From contig NZ_CP092109.1 of assembly GCF_025263685.1 (NCBI RefSeq), forward strand, positions 248,001 to 312,000: 64,000 nt of DNA, in the 5' to 3' direction. Shown here piece by piece: positions 38,046-46,328 of the stretch. Origin of the DNA: Geoalkalibacter halelectricus. GTDB taxonomy: Bacteria; Desulfobacterota; Desulfuromonadia; Desulfuromonadales; Geoalkalibacteraceae. Numbering within the stretch: the first letter of the stretch is position 1; each line of letters starts with the position of its first letter. The translations under genes were made by a program, and so were the position numbers. The notes beneath the pieces are model-generated. The model had not been told where the DNA came from. It saw only the letters and a list, made by a program, of their open reading frames with translations, and ran no database searches.

Positions 38046-38079
38046 GGACATTTTGTCCATCATTTGGAGCAAAATGTCC
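38046..38079. promoter_or_regulatory. Perfect 10-bp inverted repeat, possible operator
   Basis: GGACATTTTG (38046-38055) and CAAAATGTCC (38070-38079) with a 14-base centre. The left arm is itself part of a smaller palindrome (GGACA-TTT-TGTCC). It is 18 bases past the HDOD stop and about 170 bases upstream of the small membrane protein gene. No U tract follows, so it is more like a protein-binding dyad than a terminator. Confidence 0.4.
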
Positions 38080-38251
38080 ATCGCCTCCCCTCCGCAACTC
38101 CATCAAGCACAAAAACAGACTATTTTCAGACGGTTGCACCTAACAAAACAGCCTGTCCGCGCGGCATGCTCCCTGCAAAGCCATTTACCGAACCCCTGAA
38201 TTTCGTTGCCGCGGCCTCGGGACGCGGCCAATTTTGCGCGGAGGCTCTGCC

Positions 38252-38452
38252 ATGCGAAGATTTCTTGAGATGTCCGGCGTTTTCTTCTTTCTGCTGCTCA
38301 GCAGCAGCGCGGCCTTTGCCGCCTCAAACCAGGTTCAGGGACCCGGCAGCCTGCTGTTCATTTTGCTGACGGCATTTCTGGGTTACTGCGCGTTGCTGGT
38401 CGGCCTGCAGTTATTTCGCGCCCTGCGCCCGCGACCCGCGAAAACCTGCTGA
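38252..38452 (+). CDS. Small 66-aa membrane protein
   Basis: It begins MRRFLEMSGVFFFLLLSSSA with a probable signal peptide cut near AFAA, then one membrane helix (SLLFILLTAFLGYCALLVG) and a basic tail (RALRPRPAKTC). GAGG sits 7 bases before the ATG. A strong terminator follows at 38484. I do not recognise it; function unknown. Confidence 0.6.
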   Translation: MRRFLEMSGVFFFLLLSSSAAFAASNQVQGPGSLLFILLTAFLGYCALLVGLQLFRALRPRPAKTC

Positions 38453-38483
38453 GACAGGCCCCTCCCCCTGCCCTGTCTCCACC

Positions 38484-38513
38484 GGCGAGAAGCCCTGCTT
38501 CTCGCCTTTTTAT
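38484..38513 (+). terminator. Rho-independent terminator after the small membrane protein
   Basis: Ten-bp perfect stem GGCGAGAAGC / GCTTCTCGCC with a CCT loop, followed by TTTTTATT. It isolates the upstream genes from the fapA-like promoter. Confidence 0.93.
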
Positions 38514-38539
38514 TATCCGCGCCGCACACAAATTATTAT

Positions 38540-38568
38540 TTGACTTGCACCCCAGCCGTGGCTAAAAT
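38540..38568 (+). promoter_or_regulatory. Sigma70 promoter of the FapA/DUF342 gene
   Basis: TTGACT (38540-38545), 17-base spacer, TAAAAT (38563-38568). Leader of about 60 bases to the ATG at 38637, which has AGGGGAGG just upstream. Confidence 0.75.
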
Positions 38569-38636
38569 TGAAAATAATTTCATAAATCTTATCTTACTAT
38601 CTTGACGATTCATCGCCAGGAAGGGGAGGTGCGAAC

Positions 38637-40169
38637 ATGAGCGAGGCTCCTGGCGCCGCTGCGGGCAGGCAGGGCAATCAAGCGGAGATTCTTCTTGAGG
38701 AAGATACCGAGCGCCACACCCTGCGCCTCGAAATGCTGAAAAATGCCCACGAATGCCGCTGCTCCATTACCCCCAAAAGCAAGGACGGGCAGATCACCAA
38801 GGAAGAGGTGGCGGAGCTTCTGGCGGCTCAGGGCATCATTCGCGGCGTCAATGAGGGTCAGATTCAGGCCATGTGCCGCACCCTGGCCAAGGGAAAAACC
38901 GCCGGCAATTTTCTCCTGGCCGAAGGTCAGCTGCCCCAGCCCGGTCCGGACGGCTACCTGGAGTTGTTCGTCAAAACCTCCTCCGATCTCCCCGACTACA
39001 CCGAGGACGAAGACGGCAACATCGATTTTCGCACCCTCAACTTTTTCTCCAACGTCGTACCCGATCAGGAAATCGGCATCCTGCGCCCCCCGCAACTCGG
39101 CGACGAGGGCTACACGGTGCGCGGCGACATTCTGCCCGCCGTCTCCGGCAAGCCGCTCAAACTCAACGTCGGCGCCGGCGCGCGCCTGGAGGGCGAGAAG
39201 GTGGTGGCCGATCTGGAGGGGCGGGTGCTCTTCGACGGCAAGACCGTCTCGGTGACCGAGGAATATCTGGTGCAGGGCGATGTGGACCTGAGCGTCGGCA
39301 ACATCGATTTTCGCGGCTTCGTTCAGGTGCGCGGCGACGTACTGGACGACTTCGACATCCATGCCGTCAAGGGCCTTCAGGTCAACGGCAACGTCGGCGT
39401 GTGCCATATTTCCTGCGCGGGCGACATCGCCTTAGGGGGCATGGCGGGCCTGGGGCGCGGCACCATCACCTGCGGGGGCAATCTGGCGGTCACCTACCTC
39501 AACGATGTGACGGTGGAATGCGCCGGCGACATGGTGGTCAAAAACGAGATCCGCAACTCGCGGGTCTATTGCTCGGGCACGCTGATCCTGGCCAACGGCA
39601 ATATTTTCGGCGGCGAAACCTATGCCCTGGGCGGCATCGAGGTCAAGAATGTCGGGGCGGTGAGCGGCATCAAGACCCGCCTATACGCAGGCATCGACTA
39701 CACCCAGATCAAACTGGCTGAGCAACTCGACGAAATCCAGATGGAGTTCATCGAACTCAACGACGAGCTGGCGGTTCTGAGTCAACAGCTCAAGGTCAAC
39801 AAATTCCTGGGGCCCGACGACAAGAAAAAGGTTCTCGCCCTCACCAAGCGGCTAGACGAGATCAACCAGACCAAGGCCGCCATCAACGAAAAAATGCAGG
39901 CCGCCCGCGCCTTCGCCACCCAACACGCCAACGGCAAGATCAACATCAAGGCACGTCTGGGCGAGGGCGTGGTGCTGAACATCGGCGAAAACGCCGAGGA
40001 AATCAAACTGGAGCGCAACGGCGCGGTGTCCATCATCGAAAACCGCAAGGGCAGCGGCTTTCACTTTCTGCCCCTGACGCCGCTGGCGAAAACCGCGCAA
40101 GCCCTGGAGGAAGAACTCCAGGAGGAAGAGACCAGCGAGGAGAGCGGCAATCTGGAGTGGGGTAGCTAG
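38637..40169 (+). CDS. FapA / DUF342 polymerising beta-helix protein
   Basis: 510 aa. The DUF342 core (about 85-370) is rich in Gly and short beta turns (GYTVRGDILPAVSGKPL, GNIDFRGFVQVRGDV, CAGDMVVKNEIRNSRVYCSG), which predict a right-handed beta helix. A coiled coil follows (about 355-430), then a C-terminal beta part. The ATG at 38637 has a strong AGGGGAGG. FapA-family proteins have been tied to c-di-GMP-linked cell-surface and motility control. Neighbouring Hpt and GGDEF-EAL genes fit this. It ends inside a TAGC tandem repeat. Confidence 0.85.
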   Translation: MSEAPGAAAGRQGNQAEILLEEDTERHTLRLEMLKNAHECRCSITPKSKDGQITKEEVAELLAAQGIIRGVNEGQIQAMCRTLAKGKTAGNFLLAEGQLPQPGPDGYLELFVKTSSDLPDYTEDEDGNIDFRTLNFFSNVVPDQEIGILRPPQLGDEGYTVRGDILPAVSGKPLKLNVGAGARLEGEKVVADLEGRVLFDGKTVSVTEEYLVQGDVDLSVGNIDFRGFVQVRGDVLDDFDIHAVKGLQVNGNVGVCHISCAGDIALGGMAGLGRGTITCGGNLAVTYLNDVTVECAGDMVVKNEIRNSRVYCSGTLILANGNIFGGETYALGGIEVKNVGAVSGIKTRLYAGIDYTQIKLAEQLDEIQMEFIELNDELAVLSQQLKVNKFLGPDDKKKVLALTKRLDEINQTKAAINEKMQAARAFATQHANGKINIKARLGEGVVLNIGENAEEIKLERNGAVSIIENRKGSGFHFLPLTPLAKTAQALEEELQEEETSEESGNLEWGS

Positions 40170-40182
40170 CTAGCTAGCTAGC
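40163..40182. repeat. Five tandem TAGC units at the fapA stop codon
   Basis: Five perfect copies of TAGC; the second supplies the TAG stop (40167-40169) of the DUF342 gene. A change of copy number by slippage would leave the reading frame stopped, since TAG occurs in every register of the repeat within 12 bases, but would change the last residues. Confidence 0.85.
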
Positions 40183-40246
40183 TCGATCTATTTATCTTCT
40201 GCTGCAACCGGCCATTGCGCCATTGAGGCCGCTAAAACAGCCGAGT

Positions 40247-40579
40247 TCAGATCAGCTTTTCATCAGTGAGAAAGCGGCACAACTCTTCCCACTGGCGCCA
40301 CAAATCGGCGAAGCGCTCCCGCGCTTCCAGAAGCTGCTCCCTGGCGCATGCGGCCTCCAGAGCGAAGGCGCAATTCTTCAGCCCCACGGCGCCCACCACC
40401 GCGACCGAGCCCTTGATGGCATGGGCGATGCGGGCCGCATGGCCGAGGTCACCGGCGGCCAAAACCTTGCGCAGATCCTCAAGCCGCAGGGGTAAATCCT
40501 CCATCAGCAGCGCCAGACAGTCCTGCAACAACTCGCGATCGCCCTCCAATGCCGCCAGTGCACCCTTGAGATCAATCAT
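40247..40579 (-). CDS. Histidine phosphotransfer (Hpt) domain protein
   Basis: 110-aa stand-alone Hpt domain. The phosphoacceptor is H53 in the motif AHAIKGS. A four-helix bundle is predicted. Single Hpt proteins relay phosphate between a hybrid kinase and a response regulator; the hybrid kinase at 46329-48866 is a possible partner (inference). It lies 30 bases after the GGDEF-EAL gene and probably shares its transcript. Confidence 0.85.
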   Translation of the reverse strand: MIDLKGALAALEGDRELLQDCLALLMEDLPLRLEDLRKVLAAGDLGHAARIAHAIKGSVAVVGAVGLKNCAFALEAACAREQLLEARERFADLWRQWEELCRFLTDEKLI

Positions 40580-40609
40580 TCGCCTCGCCCTTCATTAACC
40601 GCTACGGAT

Positions 40610-43090
40610 TCAGTGCAGTGCCGTTTCAGGAAACGGCAGGTAATCGGCGCGTAGCAGCGCCGGCAAGTCCTCGGCCTTGAGCGGATGCGCCCAGAAGAAT
40701 CCCTGAACCTCATCGCAATGGCGTGCCATGAGAAAATCAACCTGGGCCTTATCCTCCACCCCCTCGGCGATCACCCGCAGACCAAGACTGTGCGCCATGG
40801 CGATCATGGCCTCGATGATCGCGGCCTGCCCGAAGGGGCTTTGCAGGTCGGAGAGAAAGGAGCGATCAATTTTGATCTGATCGATGGGAAAGGAGCGCAG
40901 GTGATTGAGGCTCGAATAGCCGGTGCCGAAATCGTCCAGGGACAGGCCGATGCCCCGGACCTTGAGATCGGTGAGGGTCATGATCGCCTCTTCGGTTTCC
41001 TCCATCACCGTGCTCTCGGTCATCTCCAACACCAGGCGCGTGTGATCGAATTCGGTTTCGGCAAGAATGGCATCGACGCGATCAATGAAGTCGGGCTGCC
41101 GAAACTGTCGCGCCGCGATGTTTACCGCCAGGCGCAGGCCGGAATAGCCGGCCCTGTGCCAGGAGCCGACCTGCCGGCAGGCCTGCCGCAATACCCATTC
41201 GCCCAGGGGCAGGATCATGCCGGTTTCCTCGGCCAGGGGAATAAAGCGCTCGGGATCCACGGCGCCCAGCACCGGACTGTGCCAGCGCACCAGCGCCTCC
41301 ACCCCGACCACCGCGCCGGTCTTGAGATCGAGCTGCGGTTGATAGTGCAGGGAAATCTCGCCACGCGTCCAGGCCAGGCGCAGATGCTGCTCGAGCAGCA
41401 ACTTGGCCTGAATGCGCCGGTTCATCTCCGGCGAGAAGAAGCGATAAATCTGCCGTCCTTCGGCCTTGGCGGTATACATGGCGGCATCGGCATGGCGAAT
41501 CAGGGTGTCGACATCGGCGCCGTCGGAGGGGTGCAGGGCGATGCCGATGCTGGTGCTGCTGTACACCTCGCGGCCGTTGATCAGAAAAGGCTGGGAGAAG
41601 CTGTCGAGGACTTTCTTGGCGACGGGCTCAACCTGGCTCTGGTCATGGACGCTGTGCAGGATGATGACGAACTCATCACCGCCGAGGCGCGCCACGGTGT
41701 CACTCTGGCGCACGCAGCCCCGCAGACGCGCGGCCACCGCCTTGAGCAACTCATCGCCGCCCTCGTGGCCGAGGGTGTCGTTGATGTCCTTGAAGCGATC
41801 GAGATCCAGAAACAGCAGGCCCATGGAGCGGTCCTCGCGCCGCGCCAGGGCCAGGGCCTGTTCCAGGCGCTCTAGAAACATGCTGCGGTTGGGCAGGCCG
41901 GTCAAGGCGTCGAAATAAGCCAATTTCTGCACCTGCTCCAGGGCTGCGCCGTGCGCGGCGCGTGTGCGCAGGGCGAGCAGGCCGAAGGCGAGTTGATTGG
42001 CCAACTCCATGAGCAGCTGCTCTTCATCGGCGTCGAAGACGCCCACCTCGCGGGCATAGATGCCGAGGACGCCCAAACAACGCCCCTCGGCCAGCAGCGG
42101 CAGGGAAATACAGGAGCAGAGGCCGCGGCGCGCCGCCTCCCGGCGCAGGGAGCCGAACACCGGGTCATCGGCGATATGGCCGCAGACGACAGGCTGCCGC
42201 AGACGCACGGCGCGTCCGCTGGGGCCCTGGCCGCTGCGTCGCTCGCCCCAGGAGAGGTTGAGCCCGCGCACGAAATCGGCATGCTCGCCATGCACCGCCA
42301 CCGGCCGAATGGGCTGCCCCGCGCCTTCCTCCACCAAGCCGACCCAGGCCAGGGCGAACTCACCCTTCTCCACGATGATGCGGCAGATTTCAGCAAACAA
42401 GCTCTCTTCACCGCCGGTGTGCAGCAAGGCGTGGTTGCAGGCCGCCTGCACCTGGTAAGCGCGGGAGGTACGCTCCAGAGCCCGCTCCTGAAGCAAGCGC
42501 TCGCTAAGATCCAACATCGCCGTGCGACAGCGAACCACCCGCCCCGCTCCATCGCGTTCCGGGGAACTTTGGAAATGGGCCTCGAAGCTTGTTTCGTCGT
42601 GCCGCAGCATCCGCACCTGCGCGGCGCCCTCCAAGCCGCTGAAAACCTGCCGCAGATGCTCCGTGACGGCAGTGCGCGAAAGGGGGTGGACATGGGAAAG
42701 CAAGGAGCGGCCCGGAAATAAATCACGCGGCCGGCCAAGGAGGCGCGCCGCGGTCAGGTTGAGCTCAACCACACAGGCCTGAGGGTCCAGGGAAAAGTAG
42801 CCGATCGGCGCCGAATCGAACAATTCCTGGTAGCTGCGCTGGGACAGGGCGAGTTCCTGCTGGAAGAGCAGCAGGTTGTCGTTCTGGGCCTGCAGCTCCT
42901 CGCGGTGCAGCTCCAGCTCATGCCGCAGGGCTTGTTGGTGCGCTTCTTGATGACGGTATTGCATCCGCTCGCGCTCGTATGCCGCCAGAAGCCGCCGCAA
43001 TCTGAGGGCCCTGGATTTCAGTCCTTCGGCCGAGTCGGGCCGGCGAGTTGCCGGCGCACCGCGTCGAACCCTGCCTGAGCGCTTGACCAT
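40610..43090 (-). CDS. PAS-GAF-GGDEF-EAL c-di-GMP signalling protein
   Basis: 826 aa, no membrane segments. A basic N-terminus and a coiled coil (about 30-85) are followed by PAS (about 85-205), GAF (about 225-385), GGDEF (about 395-555) and EAL (about 570-815). GGDEF is intact with an upstream RQSD inhibitory site. EAL has VEALVRW, DDFGTG and AEGVE. It therefore has sequence features for both making and degrading c-di-GMP. I chose the ATG at 43090, which has GAGG 6 bases upstream; TTG at 43111 and ATG at 43096 are alternatives. Confidence 0.88.
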   Translation of the reverse strand: MVKRSGRVRRGAPATRRPDSAEGLKSRALRLRRLLAAYERERMQYRHQEAHQQALRHELELHREELQAQNDNLLLFQQELALSQRSYQELFDSAPIGYFSLDPQACVVELNLTAARLLGRPRDLFPGRSLLSHVHPLSRTAVTEHLRQVFSGLEGAAQVRMLRHDETSFEAHFQSSPERDGAGRVVRCRTAMLDLSERLLQERALERTSRAYQVQAACNHALLHTGGEESLFAEICRIIVEKGEFALAWVGLVEEGAGQPIRPVAVHGEHADFVRGLNLSWGERRSGQGPSGRAVRLRQPVVCGHIADDPVFGSLRREAARRGLCSCISLPLLAEGRCLGVLGIYAREVGVFDADEEQLLMELANQLAFGLLALRTRAAHGAALEQVQKLAYFDALTGLPNRSMFLERLEQALALARREDRSMGLLFLDLDRFKDINDTLGHEGGDELLKAVAARLRGCVRQSDTVARLGGDEFVIILHSVHDQSQVEPVAKKVLDSFSQPFLINGREVYSSTSIGIALHPSDGADVDTLIRHADAAMYTAKAEGRQIYRFFSPEMNRRIQAKLLLEQHLRLAWTRGEISLHYQPQLDLKTGAVVGVEALVRWHSPVLGAVDPERFIPLAEETGMILPLGEWVLRQACRQVGSWHRAGYSGLRLAVNIAARQFRQPDFIDRVDAILAETEFDHTRLVLEMTESTVMEETEEAIMTLTDLKVRGIGLSLDDFGTGYSSLNHLRSFPIDQIKIDRSFLSDLQSPFGQAAIIEAMIAMAHSLGLRVIAEGVEDKAQVDFLMARHCDEVQGFFWAHPLKAEDLPALLRADYLPFPETALH

Positions 43091-43257
43091 ATGCATCCTC
43101 AAAGAAATCAAATAAAGTGCATTTTATCCGGTTTTTTCAGTTTTGCAGCAGCTCTTGCGCAGTCCACCGAAAAAACAGCGCGCCCCTGGAAAATTTACGC
43201 GCATTATGCGTCAAGAATGGAATTTTTGCAAAAACTTGCCGGGTCGTCGGGCTACAG

Positions 43258-44562
43258 TTACAGACCGCTCGACTCCAAGGAGGCCGCCAGAGCCAGATCG
43301 CCGAGGCGCAGAGCCATCTTACGCCTCACCGCGGTGGGTATTTCAACATGCAGGCACACCGCCTCGGGCCGCAAGCGGCGCGCCTCCAGGCGCTGCAGGG
43401 CGTTGCCCCCCGCGCCGGGCAACCAGCGGATATTCTCGACGGGCAAAAAAGTGCGTTCTTCGCCCGCGAGCAGACTGCGCACCTCGACATGGGGATCGAG
43501 GGCGCGGCCGATGAGCTGCAATCCACCCAGCACCGCAAAGTGGTAACCCCGATGGGGAGTTTCGCAGAACTGCACGTAAATCTCCTCGGACAGATCCCGC
43601 AACAAGGCCAGGCCCTGGCGATAGGCGGCGCGCGGAAAGACATGGAGCACCTCGCCGCGCTGTTCGACCCGGCCGATATCCGCTGGCCCGAGGTAGGGCG
43701 GCAGGCCGCCCAGGCCGACGATCAGGCGGGGATCGTCAGGGGCCGTGCCGACGCAGCCGTGAATATCGACCACCAGGCTCGGGGCCGCGCCCTCGAGCAG
43801 GTCAGCGTAGCGGGCGAAACCTTTTTCCAGCTTATAGCAATAGGGATGACCGGCGGCATCGACATAGGGGTAGATCACGTCGATGTTGCTCGGATTAAGC
43901 GGCAGACCCCAGCTTTTGAGCTTGGCGAGATTTTCGTCCGTGAGCGGCTCGCGCCCGGCAAAGCCGAGATTGACCAGCGCAGCGCGCGCCTTGCCGGTGC
44001 GCAGAAAGTAAAGGGCCACCTCGAAGGTATGGGGATCATAGGGTCCGTGGGTGGCGGTCAGCAGGGGCAGATTCTCCGGCGCCCGGGGTCGGCGCAACAA
44101 CAGCACGCCGCCCGCCTCGTCGGACAGGAAACGCGCCTCGGAGCCGGGCAGCAGAGCCGGACCGGGTCGCCAGCCGCTATCCTCGACCGGCAGCCGGCCG
44201 AAAAAGCGCCGCAGCACATTGGCGCGCCACAGAGGCGAGAAGCGCACGGCGCGGTCCGGCAGGCGATACCAGACCTCATACAACCGGCGATCCAGGTAAA
44301 CGCGAATCCCCAGCCGCAGCAGCAACTGGCGATTGTAGTTGTTCTGCGTGGTCTTGAGCAGCCGCTCGGTGATCTCCTCCATGGCGGCAAAACGCTCTTG
44401 TTCCGGACCCGGCTCCAGCAATTCGACCCGCTTGAGGTGGCGATAGTCCTCGCGCCCGATTTCCACCTCGAGGCGATTGAGGTAGCGGCGAAAGGGGTCT
44501 GCCTCGTCGACGGTGAAGCGGTTGAGGAAAAGCGGTGGAATCTGTGCTCTGTGCTCGGCCAT
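43258..44562 (-). CDS. Uncharacterised protein with possible zinc amidohydrolase motifs
   Basis: 434 aa. I do not recognise the family with certainty. The N-terminal half is helical and Arg-rich. The C-terminal half holds TATHGPYDPHTFEVA (H172) and SLVVDIHGCVG (D266, H268). These resemble metal sites of N-formylglutamate amidohydrolase-type or carboxypeptidase-like enzymes; this is inference. The ATG at 44562 has GAGGCG upstream. An earlier ATG at 44646 lies inside the 165-bp repeat and would add repeat-encoded residues, so it was rejected. It lies downstream of selU but separated by the repeat. Confidence 0.6.
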   Translation of the reverse strand: MAEHRAQIPPLFLNRFTVDEADPFRRYLNRLEVEIGREDYRHLKRVELLEPGPEQERFAAMEEITERLLKTTQNNYNRQLLLRLGIRVYLDRRLYEVWYRLPDRAVRFSPLWRANVLRRFFGRLPVEDSGWRPGPALLPGSEARFLSDEAGGVLLLRRPRAPENLPLLTATHGPYDPHTFEVALYFLRTGKARAALVNLGFAGREPLTDENLAKLKSWGLPLNPSNIDVIYPYVDAAGHPYCYKLEKGFARYADLLEGAAPSLVVDIHGCVGTAPDDPRLIVGLGGLPPYLGPADIGRVEQRGEVLHVFPRAAYRQGLALLRDLSEEIYVQFCETPHRGYHFAVLGGLQLIGRALDPHVEVRSLLAGEERTFLPVENIRWLPGAGGNALQRLEARRLRPEAVCLHVEIPTAVRRKMALRLGDLALAASLESSGL

Positions 44563-44624
44563 GAGCGCCTCGTCGCGTGCCGTTTTGCGGTCCCTGATTC
44601 TAAGTGTAGCAAATGCGCCACCCC

Positions 44625-44789
44625 AGGAGTCTGTCGGACTATCCATGAGCCGGCTGCAAATCCGGCTGTTTGGCCCGAATTCCGGCTCCTTTTCGGTACG
44701 TAGCTACGGCTATGCACTCTCAAAGGAGCCAAAATCCGGGCTGAAACATCCAAATTTTCGCTTCGGCCCGGATAGCCCGACAGACTCCT
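44625..44789. mobile_element. 165-bp MITE-like inverted-repeat element, copy 1
   Basis: The ends are near-perfect 20-bp inverted repeats: AGGAGTCTGTCGGACTATCC at the left and, reading inward from the right, AGGAGTCTGTCGGGCTATCC. An inner stem GGCTCCTTT / AAAGGAGCC surrounds TACGTAGCTACGGCTATGCA. There is no coding capacity. Copy 2 lies in opposite orientation at 55634-55796. It separates selU from the gene at 43258-44562. Confidence 0.85.
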
Positions 44790-44802
44790 AGCGCGGCGCC
44801 CA

Positions 44803-45885
44803 TCAGGCGGGCAAAACCTCGGCGACCCCGATGGGAGCAACCCCGCCAGCCAATAATTGGGCAATGGCCGCGGCAATATGCCGTGCCGCCCCATCTTCGT
44901 CGTCGACGTCGATCTCCAGGCGTCGCGCCGGCAGGCTGTGACGATAAAGGGGATCGTAATAAAGCACCATCAGCTCGCGCACCAGGGCGGACCAATCCTC
45001 GTCATCAAGCAATCCGAGCAGACGCTCCACCACCTCCGTGCCCAAGCGGGGACGCAAGGCGCAAATAGGGGCACGATACAGCTCGCGCGCGGCGGCCGCG
45101 ACGGGATAATCGCGCAAAATGCGCGCAACGCGCGTGTCCAGGGAGGCATTCAGCCACAGGGAGGTTTGTTCCTGCATCGCCTGGTAAACCCGGGGTGGAA
45201 GCTGGCACTTGCCGATATGGCGGCTTTCGCCCTCCACCAGACAATAGCCGTCCTCGGGAATGCGCCGCAGAGCGTCCCACAGCAGTGCCTCGAACATCTT
45301 CTGGCTGGGCTGAACGCCCAGGCCCAAAGCCCCGAAAGCGCTGCCGCGATGATTGGCCAAGGCCTCCAGGTCGATGACGGGATGCCCTTGCGCGCCCAGG
45401 CGCCCGAGAAAAGCCGTTTTCCCCACCCCGGTCAGGCCCCGCAGCACCAGCAGTCGCCCCCAGCGCACCTGGGCGAAAAAATCACTGACCTGACGGCGGA
45501 ACCCCTTGTGGCCCTGCCGCAGTTGCACCGCGGGCAGGCCGGCGAGGCGCAAGAACGTGGTCAGGGCGCGACTGCGCTCGCCGCCGCGCCAGCAGAACAC
45601 CACGATTTTTCGGTTGGCGCGGCCCTGCGCGGCTAGGGCCGCACGCACCAGTTCCGGAATCCGCGGCGCCACCAAATCCACCGCCAGAAGCCGTGCCGCC
45701 CCGGCACCCTGGCGCTTGTAGGCCAAGCCCACGCGGGCCCGTTCCTCATCGCCGAGCACCGGCAGATTCAACGCGCCGGGCACCGTCGCCTCGGCAAATT
45801 CCCTGGGCGAGCGCGCGTCGAGAAACAGCGCGCCGCTATCCCGCAGGCCCAGGGCCTCCTTAAGGTCAACCAAAAAATCGTCCAT
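44803..45885 (-). CDS. selU: tRNA 2-selenouridine synthase
   Basis: 360 aa. SelU (MnmH, YbbB) replaces sulfur by selenium in the wobble 2-thiouridine of tRNA-Lys, -Glu and -Gln, using selenophosphate. The N-terminal rhodanese domain has the essential Cys in [11 protein letters not shown] (C98). The C-terminal half has a P-loop GLTGVGKT (about 150-157) and [11 protein letters not shown] at 45885 ([13 protein letters not shown]). The window's tRNA-Lys and tRNA-Glu with UUU and UUC anticodons are substrate types. It implies that selD is present elsewhere. Confidence 0.92.
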   Translation of the reverse strand: MDDFLVDLKEALGLRDSGALFLDARSPREFAEATVPGALNLPVLGDEERARVGLAYKRQGAGAARLLAVDLVAPRIPELVRAALAAQGRANRKIVVFCWRGGERSRALTTFLRLAGLPAVQLRQGHKGFRRQVSDFFAQVRWGRLLVLRGLTGVGKTAFLGRLGAQGHPVIDLEALANHRGSAFGALGLGVQPSQKMFEALLWDALRRIPEDGYCLVEGESRHIGKCQLPPRVYQAMQEQTSLWLNASLDTRVARILRDYPVAAAARELYRAPICALRPRLGTEVVERLLGLLDDEDWSALVRELMVLYYDPLYRHSLPARRLEIDVDDEDGAARHIAAAIAQLLAGGVAPIGVAEVLPA

Positions 45886-46008
45886 TGCGGAAAGCCTCGA
45901 TTCGAGGTGAAAATCTCTCGACTTTCTATCACTTCCGCACGCGTCTGGCAACCAATCCGAACGGGTTGGTGGCTCCTGGTAAAACCACCCAGGGCACTAA
46001 AATTGTTC

Positions 46009-46037
46009 TTGACATGCCTTCAGGATCAGACTATAGT
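46009..46037 (+). promoter_or_regulatory. Sigma70 promoter of tRNA-fMet
   Basis: Consensus TTGACA (46009-46014), 17-base spacer, TATAGT (46032-46037). Transcription should start near 46044, five bases before the tRNA. Confidence 0.88.
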
Positions 46038-46048
46038 CGCCCTTCTGT

Positions 46049-46126
<78 letters not shown>

Positions 46127-46136
46127 AAAAACATCC

Positions 46137-46173
46137 AAGGCCGGGATCCTGTCGATCCCGGCCTTGTTTTTTT
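46137..46173 (+). terminator. Rho-independent terminator after tRNA-fMet
   Basis: Twelve-bp perfect stem AAGGCCGGGATC / GATCCCGGCCTT with a CTGTC loop, followed by GTTTTTTT. It is 11 bases past the tRNA 3' end. Confidence 0.95.
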
Positions 46174-46328
46174 CCCACTTTGTTTCTCGCCCTTGCATTC
46201 CTTGCCCGCGCCGGAGGTGCCGCCCGGCCTTGTTCAATCCCCCAGGCAGTGGTAGGATTTCTCATTGCCGCTTTCACGCCCCACTGCCCGCACCCGTTCC
46301 GGCGCCAGGACGGGACCCCTCGCCGCCT

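Noticed and set aside
44562-44646. Earlier ATG at 44646 for the gene ending at 43258
   Set aside because: It lies within the MITE-like repeat, so the first residues would be repeat-encoded; the ATG at 44562 has a good ribosome binding site.
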